This document shows positions 7,034-16,419 of a stretch of DNA of 64,000 nucleotides, piece by piece. Source of the stretch: Halomarina litorea (GTDB lineage: Archaea > Halobacteriota > Halobacteria > Halobacteriales > Haloarculaceae); NCBI RefSeq assembly GCF_024227715.1, contig NZ_CP100448.1, positions 1,757,655-1,821,654 of the forward strand. The letters run 5' to 3'. Within the stretch, counting starts at the first letter, position 1. Every line of letters starts with the position of its first letter. Under the pieces are notes generated by a model. It saw only the letters and a program-made list of their open reading frames with translations. It did no database searches and was not told the DNA's origin. The position numbers were made by a program, and so were the translations under genes.

Positions 7034-9554
7034 CGCCCACCCCCCGACCTGCGGCCACGCTCGCGGACCCGTTCGCTCCGTCGGTCGTGAACCTGATGTC
7101 CACGGCGCCGGGGTCGTCGAACGAGAGCGGCTTGTAGTCCGCCGTCGCCCACAGGCCCAACTGGTCGTGGTAGTGCGAGGAGAACGGGTTTCCCGACTGG
7201 CCGCCGGGGATGACCCCCAGCGAGTCGCCGTCGAAGGTCGCAATCATCCGCCAACTGCTCCCCGCCTGAATCGACCGGTCGGCCCGGAAGTTGTTCACCG
7301 TGAACGGCGACCCGTCCATCGGGCGCTCGGGGTAGTCGAGGAAGGCGAGGCCGAACGGGTGGGTCAGGCGCAGGCGGTTGTAGTCGCCGTACGTCCCGTA
7401 GCCCTCGCGGTCGGCCTCCTCGATGGCCTCCCGGAGCGCCCGCGCGACGATGTCTGCGCGCGTCTCGCGTTCGGGCGTGCGCGTGTCGTCGAACCACTCG
7501 CTGTCGGCGGGGAGCGTCCCCAGCGTGTAGTGGTGGGGGTAGTAGCCCGGGTCGAGGCCCGCCGGGTGGTACTCGTCGTAGAAGGTGGCGTTCACGAACC
7601 GGTCGCGGAACAGCGCGAACAGCAGGGCGGCCTCCGAGTCCTGTGTCATCCGGCCGTCCCAGTCCTCGAACTGTCGGGCGGCCCGCCGCGTCTCGGCGAC
7701 CATCGCGTCCCGCGCGTCCAGAATCTGCGGGACGAACAGGGTGGCGGCCCGTGAGCGCACGTCGGCCTGCATCTCCTCGACGTACGCCCGGTCTATCGGG
7801 TCGCCGGACTCGACGCGTTCGTCCAGCATCTCGTAGATGCGCGCCCCGCGGAACGGGTCGGCGTAGCCCACGCTCGTCGAGAGGTAGAAGCCGGGGTCGT
7901 CGACGACTCGCTGGTTCGCGCTGGCGAGGAGTGGGGGGTCGTCGACGTGGGGGACGTCCTCGTAGGCGACGAACCCCTCCCACGTCGAGTTCCCATAGGG
8001 GGTGAACCCGCGCCACTCGCCCTCGCCGGCGGAGCCGTCGAACGGCCGGTCTCCCCGGACGACCTCTCCGTCCGTGTAGCGATAGGGGTACTTCCCGGTC
8101 GCGCGGTAGTAGGTCTCGCCGTCGCTCGCTCGCGGGGCCCGCCCGCTCGCGTTTTCGGCGGAACGCGGTTCCGCCCTCGCTGCCGCGACGAGGTTCTGCG
8201 TCGGCGAGTCGAAGAACCGCGCGCCCTCGCGGACGTCGTCCATCGTCCGGGCGCGGTTGAACAGGTAGAGTGCCCGCGCCTCGCGGGTGGCCGTGAGGCC
8301 GGTCCACGCGACGGCCACCTCGCTCGTGCCGTTCGGCCCCTCCCGCGAGAGCAGGGGGCCGTGGACCGTCTTCTCGACCGTGACGGTGACGTCCTCGCCG
8401 CCCTTGACCCGGATGGTCTCGGTGGTCCGGTCGAGTTCGCGGACCTCGCCGTCGTAGACGTAGGTGTCGTTCGAGGGCCGGTCGTAGGTGTAGAGGTCGG
8501 TCACGTCCGCGCCGACGTTCGTGAGGCCCCACGCCACGTCCCGGTTCTGGCCGATGATCACCGTCGGAATACCGGGGAAGGTGACGCCGCGCACGTCGTA
8601 GCCGTCTTCACCCAACAGGGTGAGTCGCTGTTCGTACCAGATGGGAGGGACCGTGAGCTGGAGGTGCGGGTCGTTGGCGACGATGGGTCGCCCCGAGGCG
8701 GTGTGCTCGCCGGAGACGACCCAGTTGTTCGACCCGATGCCGGGCTCCGACTGGTAGGTCGAGAGCCAGTCGTACAGCGCGCCGGGGGCTGCGAGGTTCC
8801 CGGTCCCCGACGCCCCGGTCGCGTTCGGGTCCCACCCCTCGCGAATCACGGGCGAGTCGTGGGCCAACTGGTCGGGGTACAGCGACCGCGCCTCGGGGAG
8901 ACGGGCGTCCACCGTCGCACCCTGCAGGTCGCGGAAGCTTCCCGTCAGGGACCACGATATCTGCTTGCCGACGAGGAGGGTGGCGACGGGCGTCCAGCGC
9001 TGTGGGCGGTAGTCGTTCAGGCGGAACTCGGTGGGCAGGTCGCCGTCGTCGATGTAGCGGTTGACGCCGGCGGTGTACGCCTCGACCAGCCCGCCGTACT
9101 CGGTGCCCGCCATGGCGCGCCACGACGCCTCGGCCGCGCCCGTAAAGTCCATCTTCCGGTGGAAGGTGTCGGACTCGACGGCGACGCTCCCGACGGCCGC
9201 CGAGAGGTTCCCCGAGATGAGCCGACGCTGGAGGTCCATCTCGAAGAGGCGGTCGCGCGCCTGGACGTAACCGGCCGCGTAGTACAGCGCCGCCTCGTTC
9301 TCCGCCTCGACGTGGGGGACGCCCCACCGGTCGTAGCTGACCGTCGCCGCGCCGTGGGGGTTCTCCACCTCGGTCGGACCGGCCATCCCGCGCAGGCCGC
9401 CCCCGAGGGAGTCCGGGTCGTCGTCGGCCGCCGCCCACGCCCCGCCGCTGAACGGCGCCGCGAGCGTGAGGTAGGTCCCCCCGAACGCTCCTGCCGCGAC
9501 GAGGCCGGCGACGGAGAGGAGGGCGAAGAGCACCTGTCTGGGGTCGCGTGACAT
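7026..9554 (-). CDS. Penicillin acylase family Ntn-hydrolase, exported
   Basis: 842 aa. An N-terminal hydrophobic segment (about residues 7-30) is a signal or anchor, followed by a penicillin-amidase fold. The self-cleavage site and nucleophile are Ser about 275 in GIGSNNWVVSG, the hallmark of the family; the beta-chain then continues with SGRPIVANDPHL and PGIPTVIIGQNRDVAWGLTN. The proenzyme would be cut into alpha and beta chains outside the cell. Members hydrolyse amide bonds of penicillins, acyl-homoserine lactones or other N-acyl compounds; the true substrate is unknown. The start at 9554 is supported by a TATA-like element at 9572-9581 on this strand. Confidence 0.9.
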   Translation of the reverse strand: MSRDPRQVLFALLSVAGLVAAGAFGGTYLTLAAPFSGGAWAAADDDPDSLGGGLRGMAGPTEVENPHGAATVSYDRWGVPHVEAENEAALYYAAGYVQARDRLFEMDLQRRLISGNLSAAVGSVAVESDTFHRKMDFTGAAEASWRAMAGTEYGGLVEAYTAGVNRYIDDGDLPTEFRLNDYRPQRWTPVATLLVGKQISWSLTGSFRDLQGATVDARLPEARSLYPDQLAHDSPVIREGWDPNATGASGTGNLAAPGALYDWLSTYQSEPGIGSNNWVVSGEHTASGRPIVANDPHLQLTVPPIWYEQRLTLLGEDGYDVRGVTFPGIPTVIIGQNRDVAWGLTNVGADVTDLYTYDRPSNDTYVYDGEVRELDRTTETIRVKGGEDVTVTVEKTVHGPLLSREGPNGTSEVAVAWTGLTATREARALYLFNRARTMDDVREGARFFDSPTQNLVAAARAEPRSAENASGRAPRASDGETYYRATGKYPYRYTDGEVVRGDRPFDGSAGEGEWRGFTPYGNSTWEGFVAYEDVPHVDDPPLLASANQRVVDDPGFYLSTSVGYADPFRGARIYEMLDERVESGDPIDRAYVEEMQADVRSRAATLFVPQILDARDAMVAETRRAARQFEDWDGRMTQDSEAALLFALFRDRFVNATFYDEYHPAGLDPGYYPHHYTLGTLPADSEWFDDTRTPERETRADIVARALREAIEEADREGYGTYGDYNRLRLTHPFGLAFLDYPERPMDGSPFTVNNFRADRSIQAGSSWRMIATFDGDSLGVIPGGQSGNPFSSHYHDQLGLWATADYKPLSFDDPGAVDIRFTTDGANGSASVAAGRGVGDA

Positions 9555-9642
9555 ACCACACGGGCGACAGGAGGTGCGATAAGGCTTGCGTCGCACGAAG
9601 TCCGGCCCGCGCGGGCGGTATCGGGGCTCGATTCAGCCGGTA

Positions 9643-9652
9643 GCTATTTGTT
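9643..9652 (+). promoter_or_regulatory. TATA box for the flavin amine oxidase gene
   Basis: agctatttgt lies 25-34 nt before the ATG at 9677, consistent with a near-leaderless transcript. The opposite-strand element gcgataaggc (9571-9580) serves the divergent penicillin-acylase gene, so this intergenic space holds two back-to-back promoters. Confidence 0.5.
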
Positions 9653-9676
9653 GGCTGCCACACACCTCGCGGTCCG

Positions 9677-11047
9677 ATGAGCGACGTGGACGCGGCCGCC
9701 GACCGGGAGACGGACGTAGTGGTCGTCGGGGCCGGGCTGGCGGGCCTCACCGCCGCCCGGTGGCTCGACGGCAGGGACGTGGACGTCCGGGTCCTCGATG
9801 CGCGCCCGCAGGTCGGCGGCCGCCTCCGGTCGCGCGAGGTGGACGGCGTCGTCGTCGACCTCGGGACACAGTGGGTCGGGCCGGGCCAGCGACACCTCAG
9901 ACGGCTGGCGGCGGACCTCGGCTGCGAGCAGGTGCGCCAGCGAGCCGAGGGAGACGCCCTCCGCTACGACGGCAACGGGACACATCGCGGGAAGACGGCG
10001 ATCGACTCGCTCCCGCTCCCGGCCCGCCTCAACCTCGGGGCCGCGGTTCGCCTGCTCGACCGCCGGTCGGGGGAAGTCCCCCTCGAAGCCCCGCACCGTG
10101 CGCCCGACGCGACGGCGTGGGACGAGACCACCCTCGCGACGTGGCGCGACGGCGCACTCCGGACGCGTCGGGCGCGTGCCCTGTTCGACGCCGCCGTCCG
10201 GTCGTCCTTCGGGTCGGAACCCGCCGACCTCTCGTACCTCTCGGTCCTGTTCGCCGTCCGCGCGGCTGGCGGGTTCGAACGACTGACGGGGCTCGACGGT
10301 CGGCCCCGAACGCGCATCGCGGGGGGCGTCCAGACCCTCGCAGACCGGATGGCCGCCGACCTCTCGGGGAGGGTCCACACCGACTCGCCGGTCCGGGCCA
10401 TCGCCCACGACGAGGACGGCGTCGTCGTCCGCACGGACGACGAGTCCGTCGCCGCTCGCCACGTCGTCGTGGCGACGGCCGCCTCGCGGGTGGCCTGTCT
10501 CGACTTCGACCCGCACCTCCCCGCCCGGCGGGCCGCGCTCTCGCGTCGCCCGCCACACGGGGCCGTCGTCACCTGCGTCGCCACCTACGAGGTGCCGTTC
10601 TGGCGGCCCGACCTCTCGGGCGACGTCCTCGACGAGGAAGGACCGGTGTGCCGCACCCGCGACGTCTCCCCGCTGGACGGGGAGCGCGGTGTCCTCGTCG
10701 GGCAACTGTTCGGGAACGCGGCCCGGCGGTGGAGCGAGCGGACCCGGAGCGAGCGCCGGTCGATGGTCCTCGACCGGTTCGCCGAGTACTTCGGCGACCG
10801 GGCGGTGGAGGCGACGGGCTACACAGACGTGGCGTGGCCGAACGTCCCGTGGTCCGGGGGGTGCTGCGGAGCGGCGTTCCCGCCGGGCATCCTCACGACG
10901 GTGGGGGAGGCGCTCCGGGAGCCCGTCGGACGCGTCCACTGGGCGGGCGCGGAGACGGCGACGCGGTGGCCGGGCCACATGGACGGCGGCGTGCAGGCGG
11001 GCAAGCGCGCCGCCGCGGAACTGGTGGGCCGTCTGCGAACCGACTGA
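9677..11047 (+). CDS. Flavin monoamine oxidase family FAD-dependent oxidoreductase
   Basis: 456 aa. The N-terminal FAD-binding Rossmann motif VVVVGAGLAGLTAARWL is followed by the amine-oxidase signature RPQVGGRLRS. The C-terminal FAD-contact segment VHWAGAETATRWPGHMDGG is also present, so the fold is complete. Family members oxidise primary or polyamines, or desaturate carotenoid-like substrates; the overall sequence looks like the monoamine-oxidase branch. Cytoplasmic. The substrate is not predictable. The K+ channel gene follows 74 nt downstream on the same strand. Confidence 0.85.
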   Translation: MSDVDAAADRETDVVVVGAGLAGLTAARWLDGRDVDVRVLDARPQVGGRLRSREVDGVVVDLGTQWVGPGQRHLRRLAADLGCEQVRQRAEGDALRYDGNGTHRGKTAIDSLPLPARLNLGAAVRLLDRRSGEVPLEAPHRAPDATAWDETTLATWRDGALRTRRARALFDAAVRSSFGSEPADLSYLSVLFAVRAAGGFERLTGLDGRPRTRIAGGVQTLADRMAADLSGRVHTDSPVRAIAHDEDGVVVRTDDESVAARHVVVATAASRVACLDFDPHLPARRAALSRRPPHGAVVTCVATYEVPFWRPDLSGDVLDEEGPVCRTRDVSPLDGERGVLVGQLFGNAARRWSERTRSERRSMVLDRFAEYFGDRAVEATGYTDVAWPNVPWSGGCCGAAFPPGILTTVGEALREPVGRVHWAGAETATRWPGHMDGGVQAGKRAAAELVGRLRTD

Positions 11048-11121
11048 ACGGACGACTCGACCGGCCGAACCGGCGACAGTGGACCGAACGATTCTCCACG
11101 GAGGCGTGCGTTCGTCCGCCG

Positions 11122-12765
11122 ATGAGCAACTGGTGGCGCCGGACCGGAGAGTACCTCGTCGGCCTGTTCGTCATCATGCTGGCGTACACCGTCGTCTACC
11201 ACTTCGGGATGGCCGCCTTCGAGCGCGACCCGATCTCGTGGCTCCACTCGCTGCAGGTCGTCGTCGAGACGTTCACCACCACGGGGTACGGCTCGGACGC
11301 GCCGTGGCAGAGCTGGCAGATGAACGTCATCGTCATCGTCATGGACCTGACGGGGGTGCTCCTCATCTTCCTCGCTCTGCCCGCCCTCATCTTCCCCCTG
11401 TTCGAGGAGGCGCTCAAGACGACGGCACCGACGGCCGTCGACGGGTTCGAGGACCACGTCGTCATCGCCGGCTACACCCCGCGCGGGGTAGCCCTCGTCG
11501 CGGAACTGGAGGGCCGCGACATCCCGTACGTCGTCGTCGAACCCGACCGGGACGCCGCCGCCGACATCTACGAGGAGGGGACGACCGTCGTCCACAGCGA
11601 CCCGGAGGAACTGCGGACGTACACGGAGGGGACGAACCTCGCGGACGCGCGCGCCCTCGTCGCGGACGTCGACGACGCCACGAACGCATCCATCGCGCTC
11701 ACCGCCACGCAGGTGTGTGACGCGCCGGTCATCACGTTCGTCGAGGAGTCCAACCTGGAGGAGTACCACCGGCTGGCCGGCGCGAGCAACGTCTTCTCGC
11801 CCCGTCAGCTCATCGGCGAGAGCCTCGCGACGAAGGTCACCTCCGGCGTGTCGATGGACCTCGGTGACGCCATCGAGATATCCGAGGACTTCGACATCGT
11901 CGAACTGCCCGTGCAGGCCGGGAGCGACCTGACGGGGACGCGAATCGAGGAGAGCCGCATCCGCGAGCGGACCGGCGCGAACATCATCGGCGCGTGGTTC
12001 CGCGGCGAGTTCGTCTCCCCGCCCTCGCCGGACGCGCTCATCGACGAACAGACCATTCTGCTGGTCGCCGGGCACGAACACCAACTCGAACGGCTAAAGG
12101 AGCTGACGCTCTCCGAACAGCGACGAAAGCGCCACGGCCACGCCATCGTCGTCGGCTACGGCGTCGTCGGCTCGACGGTCCGGCGGGCCATCGACGAGGC
12201 CGGGGTGGACGTCGAGACGGTCACGGTCGACCGACAGGCGATGGACGAGGTGGACGTCGTCGGCGACGTGACCGACATCGAGACGCTCCGCGAGGCGGAC
12301 ATCGAGGACGCGGGGACGGTCATCCTCGCGCTTCCCGACGACACGACGACGGTGTTCGCCACGCTCGTCATCCGCGAACTCTCGCCGGACGTGGAGATCG
12401 TCGCCCGCGCTGAGGCCACCGAGAGCGTCAGGAAGCTCTACCGGGCGGGGGCGGACTACGTCCTCTCGCTGGCCGTCGTCAGCGGGCGGATGCTCGCGTC
12501 CACCATCCTCGAGGAGGAGGTCATCACGTTCGACCAGCAGGTCGAGGTCATCCGCACCGACCCGGGGTCGTTCGCCGGCCGGACGCTCGCCGAGGCGGAC
12601 ATCCGCGCCCGGACCGGGTGTACCGTCGTCGCCGTCGAACGGGGCGACGACGTGGTCGCGGACCTCGGGCCGGACTTCCGCCTGCTCCCCGACGACGAAC
12701 TGGTCGTCACCGGCACCGACGCCGACATCAACGAGTTCTCCCGCCTCGCCGAGGGGCGGGGCTGA
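11122..12765 (+). CDS. Two-TM potassium channel with tandem RCK (TrkA-N/TrkA-C) domains
   Basis: 547 aa. Membrane helix 1 (about 10-30), a pore helix with selectivity filter TTTGYGSD (about 52-59), then membrane helix 2 (about 70-92). Two complete cytoplasmic regulator-of-K-conductance units follow: NAD-binding-type strands start at HVVIAGYTPRG (about residue 112) and HAIVVGYGVVGS (about 337), each followed by a TrkA-C domain. The design matches gated archaeal K+ channels of the MthK/GsuK class, but with both RCK repeats in one chain. Relevant to K+ balance in a salt-in halophile. The ATG at 11122 starts directly before helix 1. Confidence 0.9.
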   Translation: MSNWWRRTGEYLVGLFVIMLAYTVVYHFGMAAFERDPISWLHSLQVVVETFTTTGYGSDAPWQSWQMNVIVIVMDLTGVLLIFLALPALIFPLFEEALKTTAPTAVDGFEDHVVIAGYTPRGVALVAELEGRDIPYVVVEPDRDAAADIYEEGTTVVHSDPEELRTYTEGTNLADARALVADVDDATNASIALTATQVCDAPVITFVEESNLEEYHRLAGASNVFSPRQLIGESLATKVTSGVSMDLGDAIEISEDFDIVELPVQAGSDLTGTRIEESRIRERTGANIIGAWFRGEFVSPPSPDALIDEQTILLVAGHEHQLERLKELTLSEQRRKRHGHAIVVGYGVVGSTVRRAIDEAGVDVETVTVDRQAMDEVDVVGDVTDIETLREADIEDAGTVILALPDDTTTVFATLVIRELSPDVEIVARAEATESVRKLYRAGADYVLSLAVVSGRMLASTILEEEVITFDQQVEVIRTDPGSFAGRTLAEADIRARTGCTVVAVERGDDVVADLGPDFRLLPDDELVVTGTDADINEFSRLAEGRG

Positions 12766-12833
12766 GCGCCCGCCCGAACCCCCCTCACTCGTCTTCTGGC
12801 TCGGACGCTTCCCCCGCTGTCCGACTCGGACGC

Positions 12834-13442
12834 TCACCCCGTCGGTCCGACTCGGAGGGCCGTCCCCGCCGTCCACACGCCGAGTGCGAGCGCCCCGACC
12901 GTCTCCGGAATCGCGAGCGAGAGTCCCGTCTCCGCGAAGACGGCGACGTACACCGCCCACGTGACGACGTTGAGCGTCCCGAGGGCGATCGCCGCAGCGC
13001 CAACCCACCGGCGGGCCTCGCCGACCCGGAGGGCCCCCGCCCCGTGGACCCAGAGGGTGAGCGAGAGCAGGAGGTAGAACGCCACCGCGACGGGGAAGTG
13101 CGGGTCGGTCCCCATCGGGAAGACGCCGACGAGGCCCATGGCGAGGCCCGTGAGCGCGAACAGGACGCCGCCCGACCGCTGGAGGCGGTCCCGCCCCGTC
13201 GTCGAGAGGTAGTGGCCGAACGGGAGCGAGAGCAGGCCGCCCGCGACGAGACCGTAGTTGAACAGCGGGCGCGTCGGTTGGCCGTCGCTCCCGAGGAAGG
13301 ACAGCGGGTCGCCCGTCCACGTGAACGTCGGCGAGAGGAGCGTCGCGAGGAAGATGGCACCGAGGGCGACGGCGGGCGCGAGGACGCCCGCGGCGCGTTC
13401 GACCCGTGCTACGCCATCGTCGGGGGACTGCGGGGGAGTCAC
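12834..13442 (-). CDS. DUF998-like integral membrane protein
   Basis: 202 aa with about six membrane segments. The motif SPTFTWTGDPLSFLG after helix 1, followed by an LPFGHYL region and a VGVFPMGTD segment, is characteristic of the DUF998 family of archaeal and bacterial membrane proteins of unknown function. A GTG at 13442 is taken as start; upstream extension would give an Arg/Pro-rich non-hydrophobic leader overlapping the divergent gene at 13529. It converges with the channel gene. Confidence 0.7.
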   Translation of the reverse strand: MTPPQSPDDGVARVERAAGVLAPAVALGAIFLATLLSPTFTWTGDPLSFLGSDGQPTRPLFNYGLVAGGLLSLPFGHYLSTTGRDRLQRSGGVLFALTGLAMGLVGVFPMGTDPHFPVAVAFYLLLSLTLWVHGAGALRVGEARRWVGAAAIALGTLNVVTWAVYVAVFAETGLSLAIPETVGALALGVWTAGTALRVGPTG

Positions 13443-13528
13443 GTCCCGAGGTGGGGTCGCCGTCCGACAAGAACGTTCGCCTCCCGGGTCCCCGCAAGCG
13501 CTTTCGCGGCGGCCCGCGCCCACCCCGC

Positions 13529-13866
13529 ATGGGTCTGGTCTTCCTCCGGACGGCGGCGCTCGACGACGTCCTCGCGTTCTACACCGATACGGTCGGCGCG
13601 TCGGTGTGGCTCGAACAGCCCGACTGCACGGTTCTCGAACACGGCGAGTTCCGCCTCGGCTCTGTGCCGGCGACGAGGTGGAGACCTGCGGGACCGTCAC
13701 CTTCGTCTACGAGGACAGAGCGGGCGTCGACGCGGCACACGAGCGACTCGCCGACGTGGCCGACGGTGCCCCGCGCTACAACGAGCGCGACGAGAGATAC
13801 CAGTTCTTCGCGGAGGACCCCGAGGACCGGACCGTCGAGTGCCAGACCTTCGAACACGACGAGTGA
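13529..13866 (+). pseudogene. VOC (glyoxalase-like) family gene with a 1-nt frameshift
   Basis: Two adjacent frames together make one small vicinal-oxygen-chelate protein. The first, from ATG 13529, reads MGLVFLRTAALDDVLAFYTD ... EHGEFRLG. The second takes over near 13661 with CAGDEVETCGTVTFVYEDRAG and ends at the TGA at 13864. At the junction the DNA reads ggctctgtgcc; one extra t (ggc ttc tgt gcc) would restore a continuous frame of about 112 aa, the usual length of a single VOC domain. As written, the first frame runs on past the domain into Arg/Ser-rich nonsense. Either a recent inactivation or a sequencing or assembly error. Confidence 0.8.
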
Positions 13867-13890
13867 GCGTCCGGGCGGGCGCGCGGCGGG

Positions 13891-14835
13891 TCAGTCGCCG
13901 TTCGGGGCGCTCCCGGTAGTTCGGCACCGACCCGGGACGGACGGCCCGGTGGCCCGACGCCCGACCGTCGAGTCCGGCCGGGGGCGTGGCTCCTCGACGT
14001 CCCGGTCGACCCCGCGCCACGCCGCGAAGTCCTCCCTGACGAGCCGCCAGATCGACCGGGGGTCGTCCCGGTCGCGGGGGGCGAGCGCCGTCGCGTCGAG
14101 GACTCGCCACCCCCCGTCAGCGTCCGGGCGAACCGTCCGACACATGAGGGGGCCGTCGGTCAGCGCGTAGTCGCGGCGCTCGTCCCGCGCGTCGTCGACC
14201 CCCCGGATGCCGTAGCCCTCGCGCGGGGCCCGGGTGGCGGTGAGCGTCCACGTCTCCTCGCTCCCGACCCACGCCGCGGTCGGTTTGGCGAGGACGAGCC
14301 AGCCGCCTTTCTCGAGGAGCGTCCGACACCGGTGTTCGTACTCCGATTCGATGCGCTCCGCGAACCTCTCGCCGAACGTGGCGTGGACCTGTCGGTAGCT
14401 CGCCTCGCGCGCCAGCGTCCAGTACGGACCGGTGACGGCCGCCGGCGCGTCGGGAGCCACGCCGTAGTAGACGACGAACCGTTCGGACTCGGCGACGGGG
14501 ACTGCGGGCGGGGCGGTGGACCCGGCGTCCGCGCGTTCCAGCGACTGGCTCAGGTGGACGGCGGCGAGTGCCTCGACGATGTCCTCGGAGGGGTCGACGA
14601 TACCGCGGCGGACGACGGTCCGGGCGAGATGGTCCACGTCGTAGGCGGACCGCACCCGCCGTCGGAACGCGGGGAGGTGGTCGGCGCGCGCGTCGCGGCG
14701 GCGCAACCACTCGCCGACCACCGGTAGCCGATAGCGGCCCCGCCGGTCGACCCCTTCGGTGGGAGCGACACCCGCGTCTGCGTCCGGTCCGGACGGCGGG
14801 TCACGCCGGTCCCCCCGGCCCCGATAATCACTCAT
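13891..14835 (-). CDS. Uncharacterised 314-aa protein
   Basis: I do not recognise this protein. It is soluble, Arg- and Asp-rich, with a central part (about residues 60-240) that looks like a folded alpha/beta domain: RFVVYYGVAPDAPAAVTGPYWTL and KGGWLVLAKPTAAWVG have strand-like periodicity. The last 60 residues are Arg/Pro-rich and probably disordered. No signal peptide, membrane segment or catalytic motif is seen. Synonymous positions are strongly G/C and the frame is open with sensible composition, so it is likely real. Located 51 nt upstream of the PH-domain operon, also on the minus strand but read away from it. Confidence 0.6.
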   Translation of the reverse strand: MSDYRGRGDRRDPPSGPDADAGVAPTEGVDRRGRYRLPVVGEWLRRRDARADHLPAFRRRVRSAYDVDHLARTVVRRGIVDPSEDIVEALAAVHLSQSLERADAGSTAPPAVPVAESERFVVYYGVAPDAPAAVTGPYWTLAREASYRQVHATFGERFAERIESEYEHRCRTLLEKGGWLVLAKPTAAWVGSEETWTLTATRAPREGYGIRGVDDARDERRDYALTDGPLMCRTVRPDADGGWRVLDATALAPRDRDDPRSIWRLVREDFAAWRGVDRDVEEPRPRPDSTVGRRATGPSVPGRCRTTGSAPNGD

Positions 14836-14886
14836 TAAGAACAGTCACAACTCCATACTATTTGACTGTTGGCCTCGTGTCGGGAC

Positions 14887-16419
14887 TCAAACCGCGGGGT
14901 CGGAACTCTCGCCGAGACGACCGCTCCCCGCCTCCGGACGGTCTGCGGGGCGACGGCGCGCCCGACGGGCACGCTCGTCGTCGAGTGCCTCGTAGAGCCG
15001 GGACTCCACCTCGTCGCGGAGGCGGTCCGCGGTGGTGGCGTCGATGTCGACCGCCCGGGGGTCGCGACCGGTCAGCGAGCGCGACCCGGCGGTGTCGACG
15101 ACGAGCGTGGCGAGGTCCCGGCGGCGTTGGAACGGGGACTGCGAGACGAGCACCGTCTGGACGCGGTAGTACGGCACGACCTTCACCGTCTGGACGAGGT
15201 AGCCGTTGCGCGTGATGACGTGTCCGTCCTGCAGGGCGTACCCGCGTGCGCTCCACTTCGCGTGGGCGGCCAGCGGGACGACGGGCAGGAGCACGAGCGT
15301 TCCCCACCACGCGCCCGAGAGCGGCGTGAACCGGACGACGAGGTACGAGCCGAGGATCACCCCCAGCGCGACGGTGCCGTACCGGACGAGATAGCGCGTC
15401 CGGGCGCGCTTCGGCGGGCGCTCGAAGTCGGGGTCCTCGAAGGGTTCTACGGAGCGGGCGAGGCGGAACACGCGGTTGCGTTCGGCGAACGGCACGGCCG
15501 ACTGCGACCCGTTGTCGTCGCCGGGGGCGTAGCCCGCCGTCTCGACGGCCAGCGACGCGTGGTCGATGACCCGCGCGAGGAGGTTCGCCCGGACGGTGAG
15601 CGTCTGCACCTTCGCGAGCGGGATGGTCCCGCTGAAGCGCTGGACGAGGCCCCGTTCGTACCGGAGTTCGTCGCCCTCGCGGGTGAGGCGGAAGCCGTAG
15701 TAGTTCGTCCCCGCGACGACGGCCCCGACGAGCACCGAGGCGAGGTAGAGCGTCAGCACGCCAAGCGGCGCGAGGAGGATCGGCGAGAGCACCTGCAGGC
15801 CGGGCGGGGCAAAGGGCGCGAACAGGTCGGCGAACGTCGGCCAGAACACCGGCGCCGCCACCGAGAGAAACGAGACGAGACGGAAGTCGACGGACACCGC
15901 ACCCAACAGGAGCAATTCGCGGGGCGTGATGGCGTAGAGCGGTTCGGCGGCTGGGGGCGTCTCCTCCTCCGGCGCGTCCCCCCCGCGTTTCAGTCGTCCG
16001 AGATCGTTCTGGAGGCGGGTCGCTTCCCCGGCCGAGACGAACCGGAGGTGCGCCTCGGTGTCGCTCCCGCCGGCCGTCTCGATGCGCACCTCCGCCACGC
16101 CGAGCAGTCGCTGGAAGACGTTCCGGCTGATGTCGACGTTCTGGACGCGCTTGTAGGGTATCTCGCGGGTCCGCCGGGAGAGGACGCCCGAGCGGATGTC
16201 GAACGTGTCGGCGGTGAGGTCGTACTCGAAGCGCTGCCAGTAGGCGAACTGGTAGCCCGCCGCGACGGCCAGCACCGCGAGCACCCCGAGGACGACTATC
16301 GGGACGCCGAACGCCGGGTCGACCCCCGAGGAGGTGACGGAGAAGATGACGACGACCCAGACGAGTCGCGCCACCGTCTCCGCCGCCCGGTAGGGGACCG
16401 AGCGGGGGTCGAGTTTCAT
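14887..16419 (-). CDS. Membrane protein with two bacterial PH (bPH2/YdbT-type) domains
   Basis: 510 aa. Pairs of membrane helices (about 12-50, 170-240, 350-380) alternate with two bPH2 modules. The first carries FDIRSGVLSRRTREIPYKRVQNVDISRN and the second RVQTVLVSQSPFQRRRDLAT. The recurring pattern VLSRRxxxIPYxRVQNVD is the signature of the YdbS/YdbT pair in bacteria. The C-terminal 40 residues are Arg-rich. It overlaps the preceding 16416-16925 gene by 4 nt, so the two presumably form one membrane complex. Function in archaea unknown. Confidence 0.85.
   Translation of the reverse strand: MKLDPRSVPYRAAETVARLVWVVVIFSVTSSGVDPAFGVPIVVLGVLAVLAVAAGYQFAYWQRFEYDLTADTFDIRSGVLSRRTREIPYKRVQNVDISRNVFQRLLGVAEVRIETAGGSDTEAHLRFVSAGEATRLQNDLGRLKRGGDAPEEETPPAAEPLYAITPRELLLLGAVSVDFRLVSFLSVAAPVFWPTFADLFAPFAPPGLQVLSPILLAPLGVLTLYLASVLVGAVVAGTNYYGFRLTREGDELRYERGLVQRFSGTIPLAKVQTLTVRANLLARVIDHASLAVETAGYAPGDDNGSQSAVPFAERNRVFRLARSVEPFEDPDFERPPKRARTRYLVRYGTVALGVILGSYLVVRFTPLSGAWWGTLVLLPVVPLAAHAKWSARGYALQDGHVITRNGYLVQTVKVVPYYRVQTVLVSQSPFQRRRDLATLVVDTAGSRSLTGRDPRAVDIDATTADRLRDEVESRLYEALDDERARRARRRPADRPEAGSGRLGESSDPAV

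Noticed and set aside
9586-11121. Very long plus-strand frame covering the amine oxidase in another phase before the K+ channel
   Set aside because: Arg/Gly/Pro-rich composition, typical of off-frame reading of high-GC genes; the real channel starts at 11122.
12094-13530. Long minus-strand frame over the end of the K+ channel and the DUF998 gene
   Set aside because: Antisense to both; composition dominated by Arg and Asp without domain-like sequence.
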